Notes: generated by a model from the sequence alone, not told the origin. A stretch of 22,028 nucleotides of DNA from Prorocentrum cordatum (GCA_963575745.1 CAUYUJ010007401.1:25001-47028); one strand, 5' to 3'; positions 9,197 to 17,148 are shown, counted from the stretch's first letter. Made by a program: numbers and translations.

Positions 9197-9889
9197 GCTG
9201 CTGCGGTTGGCGTTTTGGAGGGCTGGTCGCGGCCAGACTACGGAGCCTGGATGGGGCCCAAACAAAAAGTCGTGTTCCCCGTTCTGGCCCCTCGGGGCGC
9301 CGACGTCGAGCACGTGTTCCCGCGCGCGCGTGCCCCAGATACGGTTCTGACACTGCTTCCGGTTTTGCCCGGCCAGACGGGGAAAGCAGAGCTGAGGCGG
9401 ACGTGAATCAGCCGCACGTGGAAGCCAGAGCGCTTAGGATCGCCTGAGAGCCGCCACTGGGTAATTCATGATTAACGCGAACTCTTGCACCATCCCATGT
9501 GGGAACCTCAGTGTCTCGGGCAATCAGGCTGCCTGCGGCAACCCATCGCTACTGCGCCAGCACAACGTCAATAACCCCTCCAAAAGGCTTCGCACAGGCT
9601 TGGTATAACCATCTTGGGGCAGTCTAAGAATCGGCTCCACGATGCTGAAGCGTGGCGCAGCCGTACAGAGGAGACCCATGCCAAAAAAAGCACCCTGCTT
9701 GCCTCCAGGGTGCCTTGGGTTTCTTCGCTTTCAATGGTTTTGCGATGGAAAACGTGACGTTCCCCCCCCCCCCAAATCAATGGACGTCCTGGGTCTCAGG
9801 GTTGGGTTTCTTGTGGGACGGTTTCTTGTGGTCGGGCCCCTACTGTAACGTTGCATGGTTGTTGCGTTGCGTGTGGCCGGCAGGCTTTT
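9197..9889. other. No gene recognised; one hairpin with a minus-strand T run
   Basis: The only structure seen is a perfect 8-bp inverted repeat, GCACCCTG at 9690-9697 and CAGGGTGC at 9706-9713, preceded on the + strand by A7 (9683-9689). Read on the - strand it is a hairpin followed by T7. Open frames here (for example 9155-9406) have no recognised motif. Confidence 0.4.
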
Positions 9890-10310
9890 TTCGGCATGTT
9901 TTTGGGGCCTCTGCAGCACCTTTGGGGGGCCTCTTGGGGGCCTCGTGGGCGCATGTTGGGGGGGCTGCGGGGCTATCTCTGGCGCTAGGGTTCCACTGAG
10001 CTCTCGCCTCAAGGAGCGGCTGAATCAGTTTGGGGCCGCCTGAACGGGTCTCGGGACCGTCTTGGGACTCTCCTGATTGGGGCGCTTGCGGGCCGTCTTG
10101 GGGCGGTCTCGGAGCCGTCTTGGGGCCGTCTTGTGCCGTCTTGGGGTTCGGTGAAGCTTTCAGAAACGATCTTAGGCCGAACAGCGTCTGCAGAAGGCCG
10201 CATTGAGTTTGTATGTTTTTTCATTGTGTTGGGCCTCTTGGGGCCTCGCTGGAAGCTTCTCCGAGCGCCTCTTGGGGGCTGCTTGGGGCCTTTTGGGGAC
10301 ATCTTGTAGT
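9890..10310 (+). repeat. Degenerate GGCCGTCTTGGGG-type repeat block 1
   Basis: Imperfect repeats of CTTGGGGCC and GCCGTCTTGGGG with a loose 12-15-nt period. The same family recurs, always in this orientation, at about 12385-12500, 13335-13800 and 15815-16150. Confidence 0.6.
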
Positions 10311-10338
10311 CTGTTGCTATTTGGGCACTCTGCTGCAG

Positions 10339-10430
10339 TCTTGCGCAAAGTGTCGGCAGGGCCTTCCAAGGCCCTCTGCATCCTTACTGGGTGCGTCCTC
10401 ATTGTACGGGTTGGCTGCAGGAGCCTGGGA
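10339..10430 (+). repeat. Diverged dispersed segment, copy 2, reading SCAKCRQGLPRPS
   Basis: Partner of 1362-1445. It follows an acceptor-like TGCTGCAG ending at 10338, and in that frame begins with a CxxC pair. It might be an exon, since CxxC pairs form half of RanBP2-type fingers. However, its frame does not join the exon at 10655 through the most obvious junctions, so it is annotated only as a related segment. Confidence 0.4.
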
Positions 10431-10483
10431 AGTGTTGGTGCCATCCTGGATCCTGACCCCCACGTGTCCCCAGAGGAGGCCTC

Positions 10484-10654
10484 TGGCAGGAGGTCGCATG
10501 CGAACGCTACCCCACCTCCCCACAATTTGCAAGGGGGGAGGTGGGGTTCACTTCGTTCGGGACTTCCCGAGTGAAGTGACCCCCAACTCCCCCCTTAGAA
10601 GTCGTGGGGAGGTGGGTCAGGGTCCGCATGTGGCATCCTACCTCCTATCTGCAG
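10484..10654. repeat. Palindromic (foldback) element adjoining the zinc-finger exon acceptor
   Basis: The core 10509-10561 and 10566-10617 are reverse complements at about 44 of 53 positions around a 4-nt centre (ACTT). Pairing continues outwards through CATGCG (10497-10502) with CGCATG (10625-10630), to AGGAGGT (10488-10494) with ACCTCCT (10640-10646). Each arm also contains smaller perfect hairpins, for example a 13-bp stem 10509-10521/10535-10547. The element stops 8 nt before the AG of the acceptor at 10653-10654. Confidence 0.8.
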
Positions 10655-10828
10655 GCACCTGGATGCTCCAAGAAGAGCTGCGAGCGTGCCTCGGGTAGAG
10701 GCTCGCAGCAGCGGGGGTGGGCATGTGAGCCTCCTCCTGGCCAGCCGCCAGGCAAAGCCTGCGGGAAGCAGCTCCGCCCCGGCGACTGGGTCTGCCCCGG
10801 CTGCCAGAACCACAACTACGCCAGCAGG
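10655..10828 (+). CDS. Internal exon: first half of a RanBP2-type zinc finger
   Basis: A 58-codon segment, phase 0 at both ends, follows the strong acceptor CCTCCTATCTGCAG|G. It reads GKACGKQLRPGDWVCPGC, then QNHNYASR. This is the W-x-C-x2-C-x3-N half of a RanBP2-type zinc ribbon (zf-RanBP), a small RNA- or protein-binding module often found as chains in dinoflagellate proteins. The second C-x2-C pair is missing from the continuing frame. The reading instead fits an exon end after AGG at 10828, with GC as donor (GCGGGC), a donor type used in dinoflagellates. The missing half is found in phase at 21799. The N-terminal part (CSKKSC and a Gly/Gln/Pro-rich linker) is not assigned. The full gene is not in view. 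Confidence 0.65.
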
Positions 10829-10987
10829 GCGGGCGTTCCCGCGCCGCCCTTCCGGGGGACGAGGGACCGTCGGCCTGCGACGTCTCAGAGGGCATTCTGG
10901 GGTGGGGGGGGGCTCAGCGTCCAAAGCAGGACTCCTTGGGGGATGGGGAGCGATTGGGGCGGGCGAAGGTCGAGGTCGCCTTGGGGG

Positions 10988-11120
10988 GGAGGAGGAGAAG
11001 GAGGAGGAGGAGGAGGAGGAGGAGGAGGAGGAGGAGGAGGTGCTGCGGCTACGGCGGACAGACCGCCGCGGGGCCGCCAGTGCGCGAGGAGGAGGAGGAG
11101 GAGGAGGAGGAGGAGGAGGA
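10988..11120 (+). repeat. (GGA)n arrays, two blocks
   Basis: GGA runs at 10988-11040 and 11088-11120 are separated by a 47-bp GC-rich spacer. They give artificial polyGlu and polyArg frames. Confidence 0.85.
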
Positions 11121-11440
11121 CCAGTTTAAACCCAAGAGACATCAACGATGTTGGAATGAACCCTCCCTCCAAGCTCCCTCTTCATAGGCCCCTGCAAGGG
11201 TTCATTTCCATTGAGGGAACTGCCTCGTTGGAAGACAACCGCTTGAAGACCCTGCAGCATGCTAAAACGTTGTTCTCGGGATCCCAACGCCACGGATCAA
11301 CCTGACCGTTGCGTGTTGACGGTCCAGAACCGTGCCAGAACGCCATTCCTGGGACTTCGACACAGCGAATCCACGTAACTGGTGCGCCCGCGTAATCCGG
11401 AATCTTTTCAAAAAACCACTTGTGGTACGTTGATGATGCG
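11121..11440. other. Non-coding stretch with a short inverted repeat
   Basis: No gene is recognised. GGAATGAACCCT (11153-11164) and AGGGTTCATTTCC (11197-11209) are reverse complements apart from one inserted base, with a 32-nt loop. Base composition is closer to balanced than in the flanks. Confidence 0.4.
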
Positions 11441-12065
11441 AATCCGTGAAACTCTTGCAAATTGTTACAATGAATGTGCGCGGCGCTAGGGCGAGAGCCG
11501 CGAGAGCCACATATTGAAAGCCACCCGCCCTCAATCCGTGAAGCTCTTGTAATCTTTTACAACGAATGTGCGCCGCGCTAAGGCGAGAGCCGCATTTTGA
11601 AACGGAGCTGCCCTCAATCCGTGAAAATCTAGCAAATGTTTACAGCGAATGTGCGCCGCGCTAAGGCGAGAGCCACATTTTGAGAACCACCCGCTTTCAA
11701 TCCGTGGAACTCTTGTACATGTTTGAAACGAGTGTGCGCCGCGCTAAGGCGAGAGCCACATTTTGAAAACCACCCGCCCTCAATTCCTTGAAGCTCTTGT
11801 AAAGATTTAAAGCGAGTGTGCGCCGCGCTAAGGCGAACGCCACATGTTGGAAACGACCCGCCTTCAATCCGTGAGTCCCTCACAGGTTTTTGAAACGAAT
11901 GTGCGCTGCGCTAAGGCGAGAGCCACATTTTGCAAACGACCTGCCTCAATCCTTGAAAGCCTTGCAAATGTTTAAAGCGAATGTGTGCGCGCTAAGGCGA
12001 GAGCCACATTTTGAAAGCCACGCGCCCTCCATCTGTCAAGCTGTTGCCACTTGTTACGCTTCATA
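11441..12065 (+). repeat. 83-bp satellite, seven full copies plus a decayed eighth
   Basis: Unit starts at 11441, 11533, 11616, 11699, 11782, 11866 and 11948, with lengths 92, 83, 83, 83, 84, 82 and 82. A degenerate remnant follows from 12030. The best conserved part is GTGCGCCGCGCTAAGGCGAG followed by AGCCACATTTTG; the part after AATCCGTGAA is variable. The first unit is longer because of a small internal duplication (GCGAGAGCC twice). Each unit can form a nested hairpin, AATGTG with CACATT outside and CGCC with GGCG inside. The chance open frames over the array are not evidence of coding. Confidence 0.9.
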
Positions 12066-12164
12066 ATCATAAATGGTGAGGAAGTCTTTGGCGAACCGCC
12101 CGACCAGCCCTAAGCATTGGCCTCGGGATGCGACAGGGAGAAGTTCCTTACAAGGACAAGGAAT

Positions 12165-12337
12165 GGAGGAGCCGGAGGAGGAGGAGGAGGAGGAGGAGGA
12201 GGAGGAGAAGGGGGAGGAGGATGAGGGGGAGAAGGAGGAGGAGGAGGGGCTGGAGGAGGAGGAGGAGGAGGAGCGGGAGAAGGAGGAGCAGACGCAGGAG
12301 GAGGAAGAGGAGGAGAAGGAGGAGGAGGAGGGGGAGG
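12165..12337 (+). repeat. (GGA)n / (GAG)n array
   Basis: A purine triplet array with a few interruptions, ending directly at the spliced-leader relic at 12339. Confidence 0.9.
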
Positions 12338-12338
12338 C

Positions 12339-12358
12339 CCGTAGCCATTTTGGCTCAG
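12339..12358 (+). other. Relict dinoflagellate spliced-leader exon (DinoSL)
   Basis: CCGTAGCCATTTTGGCTCAG matches the conserved 22-nt dinoflagellate spliced leader except that one A of its terminal CAAG is missing and its variable first base is C. Spliced-leader RNA genes carry a GT donor right after the leader. None is present here (AGGGGAGTGG follows), so this is not a functional leader gene. Leader exons embedded in genomic DNA are known in dinoflagellates as remnants of mature mRNAs that were reverse-transcribed and reinserted. No recognisable gene follows, so the inserted body is decayed or was lost into the downstream repeat block. Confidence 0.85.
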
Positions 12359-12384
12359 AGGGGAGTGGAGAAGGAGGCTGATGT

Positions 12385-12545
12385 CCGAGGGTGCCTCTTG
12401 GGGCCTACTGGGGGCCTCTGTGAGCCCTCTTGTGGGCCTGCTGGCGGTCTCTGGGGCCACCTATGGGGAAAGAGCTCCGAATGTCAGTTCGATTTCCCCC
12501 GCTTGGACCTCTCTTGGGGCCTTTTGTTCCAGGCCCCCTTTTTTC
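12385..12545 (+). repeat. CTTGGGGCC-type repeat block 2
   Basis: Short block of the same degenerate repeat family as 9890-10310 (for example GCCTCTTGGGGCCTACTGGG). No coding evidence. Confidence 0.5.
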
Positions 12546-12577
12546 GGGGCGTGCTATGACCGGACAGCCGGCTGGAT

Positions 12578-12728
12578 TTAAGTCGGGCATGTCCTTCGAC
12601 AGGAGGAGTATTCAAGAATAGTAACAAAAAGCGTCTGGTGACGCATTTTCGTGTTCTTTGGGCGATTTCTCTGACTATTCTTAATTGTTATTCGAAGATC
12701 CGCCTGTAGGAGGACATGCCCGACCTAA
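12578..12728. mobile_element. MITE-like element with terminal inverted repeats, 151 bp
   Basis: The left terminus 12578-12595 and right terminus 12711-12728 are 18-bp inverted repeats with one mismatch (shared GTCGGGCATGTCCT). Sub-terminal pairing continues, including AAGAATAGT (12614-12622) with ACTATTCTT (12674-12682). A separate tight hairpin, GCGTC-TGGT-GACGC, sits at 12631-12644. The direct repeat CTGGATTT occurs at 12572-12579 and 12731-12738, a possible 8-bp target-site duplication, though it overlaps the left terminus by 2 nt. No transposase is present, so any mobility would be non-autonomous. The superfamily is not assigned; 8-bp duplications are typical of hAT-like elements. Confidence 0.7.
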
Positions 12729-12784
12729 GACTGGATTTTAAAGCATCAAGCGTATCACATGTACTGATGATTTTTGCCTCGCAG

Positions 12785-12981
12785 GCGTGAGGGCCTCCAA
12801 GGCGGTCCAAGAGGTCTCCAGGACGGGCGCCGTGAACATCCTCAGGCCGTGTCGGAGGTGCGAGTTCCAGACCACGTGGCCGAAGCCTCTGCAACACCCC
12901 CGCGACGCAGCCCAGTTGCGCCTGGAGGGGCTCAGGTATTCGCAGAACTCGGGGGCGCGGGCCCTCAAGCAGCATATCTGA
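12785..12981 (+). CDS. Candidate exon of an unknown protein
   Basis: An acceptor-like TTTTTGCCTCGCAG ends at 12784, and the frame starting at GTG 12787 is open for 64 codons to TGA at 12979. Codons are strongly G/C-ending like those of RPC1. It contains RPCRRCEF, a single CxxC. A donor-like CTCAG|GTATTC occurs near 12935, so it could be an internal exon ending there. Its phase does not fit between the zinc-finger exons at 10828 and 21799, because a phase-0 join meets TGA at once. No family is recognised. Confidence 0.3.
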
Positions 12982-13004
12982 TCGTGCATTGCATCGATCT
13001 AGAA

Positions 13005-13330
13005 GGGACCCAGGGGTACTCCACTTGGTGCCTCGCGGCGCGGTGGCGGATCTGTGAGGGATCCGAGTCTTGGGAGTACGGCGCGGGGCCATCGTAAATT
13101 ACAAGGGTCGTTGCCCAAGGACCGCGGGTACTTTACATGTTTCTTTGGGATCGTGGCCTTGGGAGCGCGGATCCTTCGTAAATTATTGCGGGGTTTCGTA
13201 CCCAGAGCGCAGGTACACTGTAGTGGACTAGGTATCGCGGCTCTCGGAGCGAGGACCTCTTCAAATGTACAAGCTGTCGTGACGCGTGGGGCGTGGACCC
13301 AGGTAATATACTGGGGATCGTGGCCTGGAG
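13005..13330 (+). repeat. Degenerate tandem repeat, about four units of 83-84 bp
   Basis: Units begin near 13005, 13089, 13173 and 13256. Shared landmarks are (C/T)GTAAATTA, a GGTAC near the middle, GGATCGTGGCC or GTATCGCGGCT, and TTGGGAGCGCGGA or CTCGGAGCGAGGA. They are much more diverged than the 11441-12065 array and unrelated in sequence, but the period is the same. Confidence 0.6.
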
Positions 13331-13334
13331 CCTC

Positions 13335-13800
13335 CTAGGGGGCATGCTTCTCGAGAGCCTCTTGGGGGCCTCCTCGGGGCTTCTTGAGGGCCTCTCAGGG
13401 CCCTCCTCTTGGGCCGTGCGATCTTGGCCCGTCTGACGCCTTCGAGCCCGTATTGGTGACATTTGGGACGTATCGGGGCCCTCTTGGGGCGGTTTAGGGT
13501 TGGTTTCGGAGGTATCTTGGACTGTGTGGTGGCCCTTTGGGGGGCCGTCGTTTTGATCAAATTGGATGCCTCTTAGGCCGCCTTGGGTTATCAGAAACCC
13601 GTTGGTGCCCTCCTGGTGGGCCTCTTGAAGCTCTTTTGGGTTGTATTCGGAGCTGGGAGCCTCTTCGGCCGTCTCGAGGCCATCTGGGGCCGTCCTGGGC
13701 CATATCTGGCCGTCTTGCGCGGTCTCGAGGCTACCATGGGTCGTCTCGAGGTTATCTTGGGCCGTCTTGAATCCATCTTGGGCCGTGTTGGTCCTGGCCG
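13335..13800 (+). repeat. GGCCGTCTTGGG-type repeat block 3, about 15-nt period
   Basis: From about 13660 the block becomes regular, with repeats of GGCCGTCTTGGG/GGCCATCTTGGG type at 15- or 30-nt spacing. These produce a pseudo-heptad peptide pattern in one frame. It ends at GAAGACGGACCG (13799-13810). The related block at 15815-16150 ends at GAAAGACGGTCCG, suggesting a shared element end. Confidence 0.6.
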
Positions 13801-13810
13801 AAGACGGACC

Positions 13811-14559
13811 GCAAACCTCCTCGTGGTGGCTAGGGGTAACTTGATGCTGGCAGGTTTTGTCGAAGGCCGTCTTTCCACACAAGCGGCGGAGGGCATCAAG
13901 GCAAAGGAGTTAGAGGGGGCCTCCAGCAGACGCAGATGGTCCATGCCTCCACTGCGGGGGCTTTACCCTGTCGCCGGCGGCCAGAGGAGGGCCTGCCGCT
14001 TAGACTCCGATGCCGCTGAGACTCCGAGTTTGGGATCCCGGGCCTGCCGGGGGAGGGGCCGCGCGACGCGCTGGGCTCCTTTGCGCGCGGGGCTCCTTGA
14101 CGCTTCGTGCCTTCCTCCCTGCGCCCCAAACCTACACTGGTTGTGCAGCGATCTGCCGACGCCTGGTTGCGGGCTCCCCTTCCGGTGGGGGCCTGGGCAT
14201 AAGGCGCGCGGATCCCCGCCGGTGTTGTGCGCGGCATTCGCAGGGGATGCGGCTACGGAGGGGGGTGTCCCGTGTTGCGGGGGCTTCGGTTCGTCGTCGT
14301 CTTTTTCTTCTTCGGGGGGCTCGCCCGAGGCTGGTTTGTATAGCTTAATTCCCGCTGGCACCGAAGCGTGTTGCTTACACGACTTCTCAGTGCGACAACT
14401 GATCTTTCTGATTGTAGTTGGCGAAATGGCCACCGCCTTCGATTCGGGAGGGGACTCTCTCCCCCCCCTGGTGCACCGACGGGGGCCGGGACCAGCGCGG
14501 CGGCCAGTAGTCTCTCCTCCTCGGCTGCTGGTCGCCCGGCCTGGCTTTTTCCCAGTGGG
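13811..14559. other. No gene recognised
   Basis: GC-rich sequence with long open frames on both strands (for example + frame to 14632 and - frame 14736-13963). The - strand frame is Pro/Ser/Gly/Arg-rich and runs into one arm of the foldback at 14.6-14.8 kb. No motif supports either as a gene. Confidence 0.35.
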
Positions 14560-14825
14560 TTCCACCACGGAGCTGCCACGGGGCGGCTCCATCGCAGGGG
14601 TAGAGGTTGACACCAACGCCAAGATCGGCTGAGTGCCTCCACCGAGGGAAGACGGTCCCGATCTCGGTGATGGTGGTAATATTCTGGCTTCCAAGGCGAC
14701 CGAAATATTATCACCCTCACCGAAATCTAGGATCATCTCGCCCTATGAAGGCAACCCCCCTGTGTTGGTGTTGGTGCCCATTTCCAGGCCTCCAGCTCCA
14801 GGGTGGCATCTTCTCAACCCCACAC
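14560..14825. repeat. Foldback element with ~24-bp well-matched inner arms and longer diverged outer arms
   Basis: Inner arms 14660-14683 and 14704-14727 are reverse complements at about 21 of 24 positions (GGTGA...TAATATT core), with a 20-nt loop. Similarity continues outward for about 100 bp on each side at lower identity. Translated outward from the centre, the two arms read ILPPSPRSGPSS and ILSPSPKSRIIS, followed by ILALVSTSTPA and VLVLVPISRPPA, showing they are two copies of one sequence in inverted orientation. A perfect 7-bp hairpin (CTCGGCC-TTC-GGCCGAG, 14833-14849) lies just outside. Confidence 0.65.
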
Positions 14826-15085
14826 TACTTTTCTCGGCCTTCGGCCGAGGGCGTTCAGGCCTTTAGGCAGCCTGTCGCCATCAACATCAACAGCGGGCCG
14901 TGCTGGTGAAATCTTGGGCCCTTGCGAGGCCATCGTGTGGCCCCACAGCTCGTGGGGGGTCTGCGCTGAGGTGGTGCGCGGAAGGCTGGGACTGAGCTTG
15001 TTGGGGTTCGCGAGGGCCCCCTTTCCAGATCCGACTCTCCTGTGATCGTCCCATGCCGTTGGTTTGCTGTAGCCGAAGTAAGTCA

Positions 15086-15330
15086 TGTGATCGCTTTCTT
15101 ATTCATTGTTTTGCCGATCGGCTCGGGCCCTCGTACCCCCCCCCCTACCCCCCATCGAGTGGATCTTTGCTGTTTTTTTTGCGCCCGTTTCAGGCAAGTG
15201 GAGCCTGCCCCATAGGACGCACGGTTGCAAACAGTCGCGTTAAGCAGTGGTCCGGAGCCAGACCCCCCTTCCCCCCCCCGCTTCTGCCCAACGTCGAAAT
15301 GCCGAATAAGAAAACGCTCACCATTTGGAA
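15086..15330 (+). repeat. ~240-bp dispersed repeat, copy 2
   Basis: Same orientation as copy 1 at 8961-9196. Both copies lie beside a TCC array, but on opposite sides of it: the array at 8498-8645 precedes copy 1, and the array at 15439-15575 follows copy 2. Confidence 0.75.
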
Positions 15331-15438
15331 GCTGGAAGCTGCAAGGAGAGCTCTCAGAGGGGCACCGGGTGCGGTTATGCGGCGGCCCCGGGCGCAGTTC
15401 CACAGCTTTCGGGGAGGCTCGCTGGCGGCCCCATCTGG

Positions 15439-15575
15439 CCTCCTCCTCCTCCTCCTCCTCCTCCTCCTCCTCCTCCTCCTCCCCCTCCTCCTCCTTCCCC
15501 TCCTCCTCCTCCTCCTGCTTTTGCTCCTCCTCCTCCTCATTCTCCTCCTCCTCCTTCTCCTCCTCATCCTCCTCC
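15439..15575 (+). repeat. (TCC)n array
   Basis: CTCCTC runs with CCC, CTT and ATT interruptions. It produces polyLeu/polySer (+) and polyGlu (-) frames. Confidence 0.9.
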
Positions 15576-15814
15576 AGCCAAAAAGGCCCAATGTGGCCCA
15601 AGATGGCGTCCGCGTGGCCTCTGATGCCACCAAGACGCACCAACAGCCCCAATGGCGTCCAAGAGGGGCCCCCAGCTCTGAGAGGACTCCCCGCATCAAA
15701 CCGCTCCAACCCTGAACCCCTTTTGAGAGAACGTGCGGTTTCATCGCATTCGCCTTATTGGTCTTCCCACTCTTTAAGAGGCTCGCAGAAACGCCACAAT
15801 ACCGCCCAACTGGA
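15576..15814. other. No gene recognised
   Basis: Spacer between the TCC array and the next GGCCGTCTTGGG block. Its - strand composition resembles the neighbouring CTTGGGCC repeats. No motif seen. Confidence 0.4.
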
Positions 15815-16165
15815 GGCCTCCTCGGTCATCTCGGGGCTCGCTTGGGCCGTCTCGTGGCCGTCTTGAGGGCTTTTTGGTCCACCTCGGAGGGCTCTTGGGC
15901 CATCTTGGGCGGTCGGAAACCCCAAAGGCGAGGGAGCCAAACTCATTCACATAACTACTTTTTGGGAAATCGTTGGTTTTGAGCTCTTCAGGCCCTCTTG
16001 GAGGGCCTTTTGAAGGCCTCTTGGCGCCTTTGTGGTTCTTCTTTGGGACCTCCAGGGTCGTCTTCAGGCCATCTGAGGCTGTCTTGGGGCCATCTTGGCC
16101 CGTCATGCGGCGTCTTGTGACCATCCGTGGCCGTCTTGGGGCCATGTTGAAAGACGGTCCGAGAC
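15815..16165 (+). repeat. GGCCGTCTTGGG-type repeat block 4
   Basis: Same degenerate family and orientation as the blocks at 9890, 12385 and 13335, ending GAAAGACGGTCCG near 16160. Confidence 0.6.
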
Positions 16166-16269
16166 TGACCGAGCTGGTGGGGATACGAGGCCCCCCCTCC
16201 ACATTAGCTAGCTATCCAGCTAACAAGGAATTGCATCAGCATAGAGACACTAATTGCAAAGACTGCACG

Positions 16270-16600
16270 ATGGTGCACATGGTCGGCACGGCACGGCACG
16301 GCAATTCTGTCGTATTCTGCAAAGCAGACACGACGCGGCACGGCAGGGCGCGGCATATTTCCCGCATTCTGGAAACCAGGCGCGGCACGACACGGGACAC
16401 ATTTCGCATTCTGATTCCGCATTTCAGAATGCAGATGCGACGCGCGCACAGAGCGGAAAGACATCGGGCACACGGACAGGGCATGGGGACGCCACGCGCG
16501 CGGCGAGGTTTTGTTTCGTATTTTTGAATGCAGGCACGGCGCGCGCACGTCACGGCAGGATTGCACGGCACATGGGTACCAGCACGGGCACAGCAGCGGC
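16270..16600 (+). repeat. CGGCACGG / GCATTCTG / GCGCGCAC repeat region
   Basis: GGCACGGCACGGCACGG at 16284-16300 is followed by repeated CGGCACG and CGCATTCTG words. Two longer units can be seen starting GAATGCAG (near 16427 and 16527), each followed by GCGCGCGCAC-like sequence about 100 bp apart. GCATTCTGA (16406-16414) and TCAGAATGC (16424-16432) form a perfect 9-bp hairpin. No gene. Confidence 0.5.
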
Positions 16601-16652
16601 CGGCGCGTTCTCTTCTCTTCTTGCTAATGCTAGCACTCGTATTGATAGTATG

Positions 16653-16823
16653 ACGACTACTGCTACTACTACTACTACTACTACTACTCCTCCTACTACT
16701 ACTACTACTATCACTACTACTGCTACTACTGCTACTACTACGACTACTACTACGATGTCGACTACTACAACTACTACGACGACGACGACGACGACTACTA
16801 CTACTACATTACTGCTACTACAT

Positions 16824-16897
<74 letters not shown>

Positions 16898-16899
16898 TG

Positions 16900-16954
<55 letters not shown>

Positions 16955-17083
16955 GCTACTACTACTGCTACTACCACTACGACTACCACTAACAACTACC
17001 ACTACTGCGACTACGACTACGACTGCTACTTCTATTACTCCTACTACTACTACTACTACTGCTACTACTACTACTACTACTAG

Positions 17084-17148
<65 letters not shown>

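Noticed and set aside
12339-12400. Functional spliced-leader RNA gene
   Set aside because: No GT donor after the leader, one base missing near its end, and no Sm-site-like sequence following.
13963-14736. 257-codon - strand frame, possibly a retroelement fragment
   Set aside because: Disordered, Pro/Ser/Arg-rich, no protease, integrase or reverse-transcriptase motif; includes a foldback arm.
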